Shown here piece after piece: positions 50,867 to 60,695 of a stretch of 64,000 nucleotides of DNA. The notes below the pieces were generated by a model. That model was not told the DNA's origin. It saw only the letters and a program-made list of their open reading frames with translations, and searched no databases. The translations under genes were made by a program, and so were the position numbers. Source of the stretch: Azospirillum brasilense (GTDB lineage: Bacteria; Pseudomonadota; Alphaproteobacteria; Azospirillales; Azospirillaceae); assembly GCF_007827815.1 (NCBI RefSeq), contig NZ_VITH01000001.1, positions 1-64,000 of the forward strand. Reading direction: 5' to 3'. Position 1 is the stretch's first letter. Each line of letters opens with the position of its first letter.

Positions 50867-53524
50867 TCAGCCCGCCGCCTCCAGGCTCTTGCTCGCCACT
50901 TCGAAGACGTCCGGCGACAGGCCCGGCGTGGCGACGATGCGTTCCAACTCGGCCTTCATCAGGGCACGGCGCGGCGCGTCGTAGCGGCGCAGGCGCGAGA
51001 AGGGGCCGACCATGCGGGCGGCCACCTGCGGGTTCATCGGGTCGAGCCGCAGGACCTGATCGGCCAGGAAGCGATAGCCCGCCCCGCTGGTGTCGTGGAA
51101 GCGCACCGGGTTGCCGCCCGCGAAGCCGCCGATCAGGGCGTAGACCTTGTTCGGGTTGCGGATCTCGAAGGCGGGGTGGGCGAGCAGCTCGGTTACCCGC
51201 TCCAGCGCGTCGGGCCGGTGCGAGGTCGCCTGCACGCCGAACCACTTGTCCACGACCAGCGCCTCGCCCTTCCAGCGCTCGTAGAAGCTGGCGATGGCCT
51301 CGTCCCGCTCCGGCGCGTTGGAATTGCTGAGGAACTGCAGCGCCGCCATCACGTCGGTCATCGCCTGGGCGCCACGATACTGGCCGAGGCAGAGGCCGAG
51401 CGCCTCCTCGTCCTCCAGCGCCATGAGGTAGGCGAGGCAGAGATTCTTCAGTGCGCGACGCCCGATGGCGGCGGCGTCCACCGAGAAGGGCTCGTTGCCC
51501 GCGTTGCGGCGGTGCGTGTCGAGCCAGCCTGGCCGCAGCGCTTCGGCCAGCCGGCGGCGGGCGAACTCGCGCACGGCGTGAATGGCGTCGGGGTCGATCA
51601 CCTCCATCTGGGTGCCGAGGTAGCTTTCGGTCGGCAGCACCAGGGCTTGCGCGGCGAAGGCCGGGTCCTGGTCGGCGTCCTTCAGGACGGCGCCCACCGC
51701 GTCGATGAAGCTCTGGGGCAGCGCCAGTTCCCGCCCGGCCTGCCGATCGGCGACGAGGGAGAGCAGCAGCCGGGTCGCCAGCGTTTGCCCGGCCTCCCAG
51801 CGGTTGAAGGCGTCGCTGTCGTTGGCCATCAGGAAGGTCAGGTCGCCGTCCGTCAGGTCGGCCCGCAGCTTCACCGGGGCGGAGAAGCCGCGCAGCAGCG
51901 ACGGCACCGGGCGGCCCGGAATGTCGGTGAAGGTGAAGGCCTGTTCGGCCTCGGTGATGTGCAGCGTGCGGCTGGTCCCGGCGGCTTCCGCCTCGCCGGT
52001 CAGGCGCAGCGGCAGGTCCGCCCCGTCCGGACCGAGCAGGCCCATGACCAGCGGGATGTGCATCGGCTCCTTCACCGGCTGGCCGGGGGTGGGCGGCACG
52101 GTCTGCTTGACGGTCAGCCGGTAGGTTTTGGCCGCCTCGTCATAGGCGCCGCTCACGTCCAGCTCGGGCGTGCCGGCCTGCCGGTACCAGCGCTTGAACT
52201 GGGTCAGGTCCACGCCGGTCGCGTCGGACATCGCCGCGGCGAAGTCGTCGCAGGTCACCGCCTGCCCGTCGTGGCGCTGGAAATACAGGTCCATGCCCTT
52301 GCGGAAGCCCTGCGGCCCCAGCAGCGTGTGGTACATGCGGATGACTTCCGACCCCTTGTCGTAGACGGTGGGGGTGTAGAAGTTGTTGATCTCCACATAG
52401 CTGTCCGGGCGGACGGGATGCGCCATGGCGCCGGAATCCTCGGGGAACTGCACGGTGCGCAGGCGCTGCACGTCGGCGATGCGCTTGACCGCCCGCGAGT
52501 TCATGTCGCTGGAGAATTCCTGGTCGCGGAAGACGGTCAGCCCTTCCTTCAACGAGAGCTGGAACCAGTCGCGGCAGGTGACGCGGTTGCCGGTCCAGTT
52601 GTGGAAATACTCGTGCGCCACCACCGCCTCGATGCCGAGGAAGTCCTGGTCCGTAGCGGTCTCCGGCTTCGCCAGGATGTACTTCGTGTTGAAGACGTTG
52701 AGGGACTTGTTCTCCATCGCCCCCATGTTGAAGTCGCCGACCGCGACGATGTTGAAGATGTCCAGGTCGTATTCCAGACCAAACACCTCCTCGTCCCAGC
52801 GCATCGACTTGATGAGCGAACGCATGGCGTGGTCGACCTTGTCCTCGTTCCCCGGCTCGACATAGATGCGCAGGGTGACGTCGCGGCCGGACGCGGTGCG
52901 GAAGCGGTCCTCCTGATGCACCAGCGTGCCGGCGACCAGGGCGAACAGGTAGCAGGGCTTGGGGAAGGGGTCCTCCCACACCGCGCGGTGGAGTCCGTCG
53001 GGCAAGTCGCCGGATTCCATGAGATTGCCGTTGGACAGCAGCACCGGATAGCGCGCCTTGTCCGCGGTGATCGTGGTGGTGTAGCGGGCCATCACGTCGG
53101 GGCGGTCGGCGAAGTAGGTGATCTTGCGGAAGCCCTCCGCCTCGCACTGGGTGCAGAAGTTGCCGGAGGACTTGTAGAGCCCCTCCAGCGCCGTGTTCTC
53201 CTGCGGCTTGATGCGGACGACGGTTTCCAGCGTGAAGGTCTCCGGCACGCTGTGGACGGTCAGATGGTCCGGCGTGACGGTGTAGTCGGCGTCGCCCAGC
53301 GGCCGCCCGTTCAGCGCCACGGACACCAGCTCCAGCCGCTGCCCGTCCAGCGTCAGGGGCTGGGTCGCCGCATCGTCGCGCGCCGGGTTGCGCCGCAGCC
53401 CGAGCTGCGCGCGGACCGTGGTCACGTCCTCGCCGAGGTCGAAGAACAGATCGACCGTGTCGATCAGATGCGCGGGCGGGCGGTAGTCCTGCAGGCGGAT
53501 GGCCTTGGGCGTGCCTTTGTCCAT
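50867..53524 (-). CDS. pepN: Aminopeptidase N
   Basis: An 885-residue M1-family metallopeptidase that removes N-terminal residues from peptides in the cytoplasm. G268-A-M-E-N272 binds the free N-terminus. H304-E-Y-F-H308 with E327 binds zinc. The N-terminal domain has 'LRRNPARDDAATQPLTLDGQ', and the long C-terminal helical domain is full length as in Escherichia coli PepN. It is monocistronic and convergent with the cytochrome c gene. The region upstream holds the suf operon terminator. Confidence 0.96.
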   Translation of the reverse strand: MDKGTPKAIRLQDYRPPAHLIDTVDLFFDLGEDVTTVRAQLGLRRNPARDDAATQPLTLDGQRLELVSVALNGRPLGDADYTVTPDHLTVHSVPETFTLETVVRIKPQENTALEGLYKSSGNFCTQCEAEGFRKITYFADRPDVMARYTTTITADKARYPVLLSNGNLMESGDLPDGLHRAVWEDPFPKPCYLFALVAGTLVHQEDRFRTASGRDVTLRIYVEPGNEDKVDHAMRSLIKSMRWDEEVFGLEYDLDIFNIVAVGDFNMGAMENKSLNVFNTKYILAKPETATDQDFLGIEAVVAHEYFHNWTGNRVTCRDWFQLSLKEGLTVFRDQEFSSDMNSRAVKRIADVQRLRTVQFPEDSGAMAHPVRPDSYVEINNFYTPTVYDKGSEVIRMYHTLLGPQGFRKGMDLYFQRHDGQAVTCDDFAAAMSDATGVDLTQFKRWYRQAGTPELDVSGAYDEAAKTYRLTVKQTVPPTPGQPVKEPMHIPLVMGLLGPDGADLPLRLTGEAEAAGTSRTLHITEAEQAFTFTDIPGRPVPSLLRGFSAPVKLRADLTDGDLTFLMANDSDAFNRWEAGQTLATRLLLSLVADRQAGRELALPQSFIDAVGAVLKDADQDPAFAAQALVLPTESYLGTQMEVIDPDAIHAVREFARRRLAEALRPGWLDTHRRNAGNEPFSVDAAAIGRRALKNLCLAYLMALEDEEALGLCLGQYRGAQAMTDVMAALQFLSNSNAPERDEAIASFYERWKGEALVVDKWFGVQATSHRPDALERVTELLAHPAFEIRNPNKVYALIGGFAGGNPVRFHDTSGAGYRFLADQVLRLDPMNPQVAARMVGPFSRLRRYDAPRRALMKAELERIVATPGLSPDVFEVASKSLEAAG

Positions 53525-53642
53525 GGGGCTTTTCTCTAACCTTGTTTTGGCCGTGTCGGCGTCGCGGGGACGGACTCTAACATGGAGAGTGGGGACGCGG
53601 AGTGCCGTTGGACAGGGCCACCGTCACTCTCAGACGATCCAT

Positions 53643-53676
53643 GAAAAAAGCCCCCATCCGTCAGGAAGGGGGCTTT
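53643..53676 (-). terminator. Terminator of the suf operon
   Basis: 9-bp stem AAAGCCCCC/GGGGGCTTT with a 12-base loop. On the minus strand it is followed by TTTTTTC. It lies 26 bases past the sufA stop. Confidence 0.88.
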
Positions 53677-53701
53677 CGTGGCTCGGTACGCCGCGTCGAC
53701 C

Positions 53702-54058
53702 TCAAACGTGGAAGCTCTCGCCGCAGCCGCAGCGGCCCTTCTCGTTCGGGTTCTTGAAGACGAAGCCGGTCTGGAACTTGTCGTCGACGTAGTCCATCTC
53801 GCTGCCGATCAGGAACATCACGGCGGCGGGATCGATCAGGACGGTGACGCCCTTGTCCTCCACCACCTCGTCGAACTTCATCTTTTCCTTGGCGTACTGC
53901 ACGTCGTAGCTGAGGCCGGAACAACCCTTGGCCTTCACGCCGATGCGCAGGCCGATGTAGTCGTCGGTCGCCTTTGACATCAGAAGCCGCACGCGCTCCG
54001 CGGCGGCGTCGGTGATGGAAAGGGCCTTGGGGAGAGAAGCCGTAGAAGCCGTGGCCAT
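53702..54058 (-). CDS. sufA: Fe-S cluster carrier SufA (HesB/IscA type)
   Basis: A 118-residue A-type carrier. C46, C110 and C112 ('KGCSGLSY', 'GRCGCGESFHV') are the conserved cluster ligands. A-type proteins take Fe-S clusters from the SufBCD scaffold and pass them to apo-enzymes. The N-terminal 15 residues are a short Ala/Ser/Thr-rich extension. It is the last gene of the operon, 16 bases after sufT. It could equally be named ErpA-like; the context argues for SufA. Confidence 0.93.
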   Translation of the reverse strand: MATASTASLPKALSITDAAAERVRLLMSKATDDYIGLRIGVKAKGCSGLSYDVQYAKEKMKFDEVVEDKGVTVLIDPAAVMFLIGSEMDYVDDKFQTGFVFKNPNEKGRCGCGESFHV

Positions 54059-54074
54059 GGGGATCTTCGCCTCC

Positions 54075-54500
54075 TTAAAACATGTCCAGTTGGACCCGCG
54101 CGACCTCGGACATCATGTCCTGGCGCCAGGGCGGTTCCCAAACCAGTTCCACCTTGCATGTGGTGACGTCCTCGACGGACTCAACCGCCTGCTGCACCTG
54201 CATCGGCAGTTCGCCGGCCACCGGGCACATGGGGCTGGTCAGGGTCATGTCGATTTCGACCTCGTTGTTCGGGCCGATGTCGACGCGGTAGATCAGCCCC
54301 AGCTCCCAGATGTCCACGGGGATTTCCGGGTCGTAGCAGCTCTTCAGCGCCGAGATCACCGCCTCGCTCAGCGCGGCGCGCGGGTCGTAGGCGGCCTTGG
54401 CCGCGGCCATGTCCGCTTCGGTCTGGTTCATCGGCCTGGCCTCCGCGGCGTCGGCGTCCTTGGAGATGGCGTCAGTGGGGGAGATCGCGTCATCGGGCAT
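54075..54500 (-). CDS. sufT: SUF system assembly protein SufT (MIP18/DUF59)
   Basis: A 141-residue protein. Its MIP18/DUF59 domain spans about residues 38-140: 'LSEAVISALKSCYDPEIPVD' (the DPE motif), 'ELGLIYRVDIGPNNEVEIDM', then 'LTSPMCPVAGELPMQVQQAV' with a conserved Cys. The N-terminal 35 residues are polar and disordered. SufT proteins help in maturation of Fe-S enzymes, notably under high demand. It lies between sufU and sufA, the standard place in alphaproteobacterial suf operons. Confidence 0.93.
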   Translation of the reverse strand: MPDDAISPTDAISKDADAAEARPMNQTEADMAAAKAAYDPRAALSEAVISALKSCYDPEIPVDIWELGLIYRVDIGPNNEVEIDMTLTSPMCPVAGELPMQVQQAVESVEDVTTCKVELVWEPPWRQDMMSEVARVQLDMF

Positions 54501-54523
54501 CGCGTTTCACCGTTTCCTGCAAC

Positions 54524-54991
54524 TTACTCGCTGCTCGCCTTGTCCTCGCCTTCGATGGCCGCGTTCATCGCGTGCCAGGCGAGGGTGGCGCATTTCACGC
54601 GCACCGGGAACTGACGGACGCCGGACAGCACCATCAGCCGTTCCATGGCGTCCTCGTCCACCGGGCCGTGGTCGCCGTGGTCATGGTCGTCCTTGGTGCA
54701 GAGGTCGTGGAAGGTCTCGAACAGGGCCTTGGCTTCCGCCTCGGTCTTGCCCTTAACCACCTCGGTCATCATGGACGCGCTGGCGGTGGAGATGGCGCAG
54801 CCGCGGCCCTGGAAGGCCACATCCTCCACCACCCCGTCCTTCAGCTTCAGATAGACCATGAAGCGATCGCCGCACATGGGGTTCTCGCCCTTGGCCTCCC
54901 GGTTGGCATCGTCGGGATGCCGGAAGTTCCGGGGGTTCTTGCCGTGGTCCAGGATCACTTCCTGGTACAGCTCGCGCAGTTCGTCCATCAT
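54524..54991 (-). CDS. sufU: SUF scaffold/sulfur-accepting protein SufU
   Basis: A 155-residue protein. C40, C65 and C134 are the three conserved cysteines of the SufU/IscU family, with 'ENPMCGDRF' and 'GRGCAISTASASMM' around the first two. It has the 18-21-residue insertion typical of SufU between the second and third Cys. Here that segment is His/Asp-rich ('DDHDHGDHG', residues 101-109). SufU takes persulfide sulfur from SufS in a zinc-dependent step. Its start overlaps the sufS stop by 4 bases (ATGA). Confidence 0.94.
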   Translation of the reverse strand: MMDELRELYQEVILDHGKNPRNFRHPDDANREAKGENPMCGDRFMVYLKLKDGVVEDVAFQGRGCAISTASASMMTEVVKGKTEAEAKALFETFHDLCTKDDHDHGDHGPVDEDAMERLMVLSGVRQFPVRVKCATLAWHAMNAAIEGEDKASSE

Positions 54992-56250
54992 GCTCCGAAG
55001 AACTCCTTCACCGCGATCACCGATTCGACCAGAGCGTCGGCTTCCGCCCGCGTGTTGTAAAGGGCGAAGCTGGCCCGCGCCGTGGCGCCGACCCCGAAAC
55101 GCTCCATCAGCGGTTCCGCGCAGTGGCGGCCGACGCGGACGGCCACGCCGTACTGGTCCACGATGGTGCCGAGGTCGTGCGGGTGCACGCCCTCCAGCGT
55201 GAAGGAAATGATCGGACCCTTGCCCGGCGCGGTGCCGTAGACGCGCAGGCCGTCGATCTGGGAAAGCTGCTGCGTGGCGTATTGGAGCAGGTCATGCTCG
55301 TGCGCCGCGATGGCCTCGCGACCCAGGGACTCCATGTAATCCAGCGCCACGCCCAGCCCGATCACCTCGGTGATCGCCGGGGTACCGGCCTCGAAGCGGG
55401 CCGGCGGGGCCTTGAAGGTGGTGCCTTCGAAGCTGACGCTCTCGATCATGTCGCCGCCGCCCTGATAGGGGGGCATCTTCTTCAGCAGATCGTACTTGCC
55501 GTACAGCACGCCGGTCCCGGTCGGGCCGTACAGCTTGTGGCCGGTCATGATGTAGAAGTCGGCGTCGATGTCCTGGACGTCCACCACGCCGTGCACCGCG
55601 GCCTGGCTGCCGTCGAACAGCACCGGCACGCCGCGCTCGTGCGCCATGCGGGCGATGAGCTTGGCCGGCGTCACCGTGCCCAGCACGTTGGAGCAGTGGG
55701 TCATCGCCACCAGCTTCGTGCGGTCGGACAGCAGGTCCTCGTAGGCGTTCAGGTCCAGCACGCCGTGCTCGTCCACCGGGACGACGCGGATGCGGATGCC
55801 CTTGTCCATCTGGAGGAGTTGCCACGGCACGATGTTGGCGTGGTGCTCCATGACCGAGACGATGATCTCGTCGCCTTCCGACAGGAAGGTCCGGCCATAG
55901 CTGTGGGCGACGAGGTTGACGGCCTCGGTCGCGCTGCGGGTGAAGACGATGTTGCGCTCCGACGGGGCGTTGAGGAAGCGGGCGACCTTGCGGCGGGCCT
56001 CCTCGAACTGGTCGGTCGCGGTCTGCGACAGGAAATGGACGCCCCGGTGGATGTTGGAATAATCCTCCTCCAGGAAGCGGGTCATGGCGTCGATGACCTG
56101 CCGCGGCTTCTGCGCGGAGGCGGCGCTGTCCAGATAGACGAGCGGCTTGCCGGGCTTGCCCTTCCGCTCGTGCACGGTGCGCGACAGGATGGGGAAGTCG
56201 GCGCGGACGCGCTCGACATCGAAGGTGGGGAGGGTGATCTGGGTGTCCAT
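54988..56250 (-). CDS. sufS: Cysteine desulfurase SufS
   Basis: A 420-residue PLP enzyme (group II). It takes sulfur from cysteine for Fe-S cluster assembly. K239 in 'TGHKLYGPTGTG' binds PLP and C377 in 'RVGRHCAEP' is the catalytic cysteine. The short active-site loop is typical of SufS rather than IscS. The start at 56250 has 'GGAGGGACC' upstream; the frame further up is within sufD. It lies 14 bases after sufD and is coupled to sufU by an overlap. Confidence 0.96.
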   Translation of the reverse strand: MDTQITLPTFDVERVRADFPILSRTVHERKGKPGKPLVYLDSAASAQKPRQVIDAMTRFLEEDYSNIHRGVHFLSQTATDQFEEARRKVARFLNAPSERNIVFTRSATEAVNLVAHSYGRTFLSEGDEIIVSVMEHHANIVPWQLLQMDKGIRIRVVPVDEHGVLDLNAYEDLLSDRTKLVAMTHCSNVLGTVTPAKLIARMAHERGVPVLFDGSQAAVHGVVDVQDIDADFYIMTGHKLYGPTGTGVLYGKYDLLKKMPPYQGGGDMIESVSFEGTTFKAPPARFEAGTPAITEVIGLGVALDYMESLGREAIAAHEHDLLQYATQQLSQIDGLRVYGTAPGKGPIISFTLEGVHPHDLGTIVDQYGVAVRVGRHCAEPLMERFGVGATARASFALYNTRAEADALVESVIAVKEFFGA

Positions 56251-56264
56251 ATCCGGGTCCCTCC

Positions 56265-57614
56265 TCAGCGCGCGTTCTGCCAGTCGGCAACGTAGCTCTG
56301 GAAGGCGTCGCGGACGCTTTCCTCGGCGATCTCCTCCAGCGCTTCGGACAGGAAGGCGCCGATCAGCAGGCCGCGGGCGGCCGCCTTGTCGATGCCGCGG
56401 GCGCGCAGGTAGAAGAGCTGGTCGTCGTCCAGTTCGCCCACCGTGGCGCCGTGGCTGCACTTCACGTCGTCGGCGTAGATCTCCAGCTCCGGCTTCGCGT
56501 CGATCTCCGCGGTGTCGGAGAGCAGGAGCGCGCGGTTCTGCTGGTAGCCGTCGGTCTTCTGCGCGTTGGGGCGCACGATGATCTTGCCCTGGAAGACGGC
56601 GCGGGCCTGATCGTCGATCACGCCCTTGTAGACCTCGCGGCTGGTGCAGCAGGGCTTGGCGTGGTCGATGAAGGTCGTGGTGTCGACGTGCTGGCCGCCG
56701 CGGACCATGTAGGCGCCGCTGACATGCGTGTCGCCTTCCTCGCCGTCGAGGACGCTGGTCACCTCGTTGCGCGACAGCTTGGCGCCGATGGTCAGGATGA
56801 AGTTGTCGTAGATGCCTTTGCCGGCCACCTTCGCCGCGGTGTGCGACAGGTGGAAGGACTCCGTGTGCTCGCGCTGGACCTTGTAGTGGTGGACCGACGC
56901 GCCCGCGCCGACGAAGACCTCGGTCACGCCGTTCGACAGGGTGGTGCAGGAGCCCAGGCCGACGTGATGCTCGACGATCACGGCGCGCGAGTCCGCCTCG
57001 GCGACGATCAGGCCGCGCGGGTGGAAGGCGGTGGGCTGCGCCTCGGAGCCGACGGAGACGAAGACCAGCTCGATGGTCTCCTCCACCGTGACGCCGCGCG
57101 GCACATGCAGGACCGGGCCGTCCGCCAGGAAGGCGGTGTTCAACGCCACCAGCGGCTGATCGTCCGGAGCGGCGATGCGGCCCAGATGCTCGGCCAGCAG
57201 ATCGGGCTTGCGCGCCAGGGCGTCGGCGAGGTTCAGCAGCTCCACCCCCGCCGGCAGACCGGCGGTGGAGGACAGCTCCGCCCGGAAGCGCCCGTCCACG
57301 AAGACCAACCGCGGGCCGGTCGCGCCGTCCGCGCGCACGGTCGGCAGCACGTCGAAGCGGGCGTCCGCCACAGAGGCGGGCTGGAAGGCCAGCTTGTCGA
57401 GCGCGCGCAGGTTCGTGTAGCGCCAGGACTCGTTCTTGACGGTCGGCAGGCCCAGTTCCGCAAAGCGGGCGCGGCCCTGGTCGCGCAGCCCGTCCAGCCA
57501 GGACAGGCCGGCGCCGGGCAGTCCGCCCTTCACGCGGTCGAGCTGCTCCAGGAAGGGCGTGGCTGCCGCCGGGTCATAGCCCCGCGGCGCCTTGGTGAGG
57601 GTCGTCGTCGCCAT
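56265..57614 (-). CDS. sufD: Fe-S cluster assembly protein SufD
   Basis: A 449-residue beta-helix protein that forms the SufBC2D scaffold. 'YADDVKCSHGATVGELDDDQ' carries the His proposed to take part in cluster assembly, and the helical C-terminus 'SEALEEIAEESVRDAFQSYV' is characteristic. The N-terminal 100 residues are helical ('DGLRDQGRARFAELGLPTVK'). It lies between sufC and sufS with gaps of 2 and 14 bases. Confidence 0.95.
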   Translation of the reverse strand: MATTTLTKAPRGYDPAAATPFLEQLDRVKGGLPGAGLSWLDGLRDQGRARFAELGLPTVKNESWRYTNLRALDKLAFQPASVADARFDVLPTVRADGATGPRLVFVDGRFRAELSSTAGLPAGVELLNLADALARKPDLLAEHLGRIAAPDDQPLVALNTAFLADGPVLHVPRGVTVEETIELVFVSVGSEAQPTAFHPRGLIVAEADSRAVIVEHHVGLGSCTTLSNGVTEVFVGAGASVHHYKVQREHTESFHLSHTAAKVAGKGIYDNFILTIGAKLSRNEVTSVLDGEEGDTHVSGAYMVRGGQHVDTTTFIDHAKPCCTSREVYKGVIDDQARAVFQGKIIVRPNAQKTDGYQQNRALLLSDTAEIDAKPELEIYADDVKCSHGATVGELDDDQLFYLRARGIDKAAARGLLIGAFLSEALEEIAEESVRDAFQSYVADWQNAR

Positions 57615-57616
57615 GG

Positions 57617-58369
57617 TCAGGCCGCCTCGTTCACGCCGAACTCGGCGTAGCCGTTCTTCTCCAGCTCCAGCGCCAGCTCCTTGCCGCCGGAGCGCTGGAT
57701 CTTGCCGAAGGCCAGCACATGGACATGGTCCGGCACGATGTAGTCGAGCAGGCGCTGGTAGTGGGTGATGACCAGCATCGACCGCTCCGGCGAGCGGAGC
57801 GCGTTCACGCCCTCGGCCACGATCTTCAGCGCGTCGATGTCCAGGCCGCTGTCCGTCTCGTCGAGGATGGCGAATTTCGGCTGGAGGACGGCCATCTGGA
57901 GCGTCTCGTTCCGCTTCTTCTCGCCACCCGAGAAGCCGACGTTGACCGCGCGCTTCAGCATCTCGTCGGTCATGCTCAGCGCCTTGGTCTTCTCGCGCAC
58001 CAGCTTCAGGAACTGCATGGCGTCCAGCTCCGGCTCGCCGCGCTGCTTGCGGATGGCGTTCAGGGCGGACTTCAGGAAGGTGGTGTTGGCGACGCCGGGG
58101 ATCTCGACCGGGTACTGGAAGGCCAGGAACAGGCCGGCGGCGGCGCGTTCCTCCGGCTCCATCTCCAGCAGGTCCTTGCCGAAGAAGCTCACCGAGCCCT
58201 CGGTGATCTCATAGCCGTCACGGCCGGCCAGCACGTAGCTGAGCGTGCTCTTGCCCGAGCCGTTCGGCCCCATGATGGCGTGCACCTCACCGGGGTTGAT
58301 CGTCAGGTCGATGCCCTTGAGGATTTCCTTGCCGTCCACCGTGGCGTGCAGGTTCTTGATCTCGATCAT
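57617..58369 (-). CDS. sufC: SUF ATPase SufC
   Basis: A 250-residue ABC-type ATPase of the cytoplasm. The start at 58369 has 'GGAAGAAGAAA' upstream; the open frame further up is antisense-like. Walker A is 'GPNGSGKSTLSY', the signature is 'FSGGEKKRNETLQ', and Walker B is 'FAILDETDSGLDIDAL', where the Asp-Ser-Gly form is typical of SufC. It binds SufB and SufD and drives their movement. It lies 32 bases after sufB. Confidence 0.97.
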   Translation of the reverse strand: MIEIKNLHATVDGKEILKGIDLTINPGEVHAIMGPNGSGKSTLSYVLAGRDGYEITEGSVSFFGKDLLEMEPEERAAAGLFLAFQYPVEIPGVANTTFLKSALNAIRKQRGEPELDAMQFLKLVREKTKALSMTDEMLKRAVNVGFSGGEKKRNETLQMAVLQPKFAILDETDSGLDIDALKIVAEGVNALRSPERSMLVITHYQRLLDYIVPDHVHVLAFGKIQRSGGKELALELEKNGYAEFGVNEAA

Positions 58370-58401
58370 CGTTTCTTCTTCCTTCGCGATACGGTGGGCG
58401 G

Positions 58402-59889
<1,488 letters not shown>

Positions 59890-59937
59890 GCTTGTCTCTC
59901 GTTCCCTGAAAGCGTTTCCGATGAAGGCGCCGAAACG

Positions 59938-60420
59938 TCAGACGGCGGCGCGCCGTGCCGGACCTGGGCCGGCTCCAATGCTGTCGAGTGGGCCGGGTGG
60001 GCCCTCCGCCCAGGCGGGCGGCCCCATCATGTCGGCCAGCGTCACCTGTTCGAGCGCGCCGCGGATGGCGCTGTTGACCTTTTCCCAGCCGCCGCGCATC
60101 GGGCACAGGCGCTGCACGCCGCACTGGCTGTCGCCGCCCTCCACGCAGGCGGTCAGGGCGATCGGGCCGTCGAGGGCCGTGATGATCTCGGCGATAGAGA
60201 TTGCGTCGGCGGTGCGGCTGAGCGCATAACCACCGGCAGCGCCGCGGTGCGAGGTCGTGAGGCCCGCCGGGGTCAGCGTCTTCATGAGCTTGGCGACCGT
60301 GGGGGAGGGCACGCCCGTGCGCTCCGCCAGATGGGAAACGGTGTGAACCGTGCCCACATGGCGCGCCATTTCGCTCATCACGACGATGGCGTAGTCGGTC
60401 AGCTTGCTCAGCCGGATCAT
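59938..60420 (-). CDS. Rrf2-family Fe-S regulator of the suf operon
   Basis: A 160-residue regulator. The winged helix-turn-helix comprises 'MIRLSKLTDYAIVVMSEMAR', then 'HLAERTGVPSPTVAKLMKTL', with a wing at 'SHRGAAGGYALSRT'. C92, C100 and C106 are the Fe-S ligand cysteines, with C-x7-C-x5-C spacing typical of SUF-type Rrf2 regulators. The last 40 residues are a Pro/Gly/Ala-rich tail. The ATG at 60420 is chosen; a GTG two codons upstream is possible. It is the first gene of the suf operon, so it very likely senses cluster status and controls it. Confidence 0.92.
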   Translation of the reverse strand: MIRLSKLTDYAIVVMSEMARHVGTVHTVSHLAERTGVPSPTVAKLMKTLTPAGLTTSHRGAAGGYALSRTADAISIAEIITALDGPIALTACVEGGDSQCGVQRLCPMRGGWEKVNSAIRGALEQVTLADMMGPPAWAEGPPGPLDSIGAGPGPARRAAV

Positions 60421-60435
60421 GACCACCCCGATACA

Positions 60436-60481
60436 GGACTAAATTGGTCCAGATTAAGTGGCCATCATAGGACCTTTGTCA
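60436..60481 (-). promoter_or_regulatory. Promoter and operator of the suf operon
   Basis: On the minus strand TTGACA (60476-60481) is followed about 18 bases later by CTTAAT, a plausible -35/-10 pair. GGAC-N7-GTCC at 60436-60450, inside an A/T-rich core (CTAAATTGG), is a dyad overlapping the start of transcription, the usual place for an Rrf2 operator. Confidence 0.6.
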
Positions 60482-60614
60482 AGCGGAACCGGAGCGGGAT
60501 AACCGGGAAAAACACTCAGGTATAAGGATGGCAGGCCTGCACCCGGTGCACGCTGCGGCGAACTGTCGCGGGCGGTCTCCACCCGCGGGAAACCCTGCGC
60601 CGCGGTCGGACAAC

Positions 60615-60651
60615 GAAAAACCGGCCCCGCGGTTGTGGCCGCGGGGCCGGT
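60615..60651 (-). terminator. Terminator of the DUF3618 gene
   Basis: Perfect 13-bp stem ACCGGCCCCGCGG/CCGCGGGGCCGGT with a 6-base loop. On the minus strand TTTTCG follows. It ends the cluster that starts at 63125. Confidence 0.9.
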
Positions 60652-60695
60652 GCAGTCAGCGTGGAACCCGAAAGGAGCCCGTTAGCAAGGCCGGA

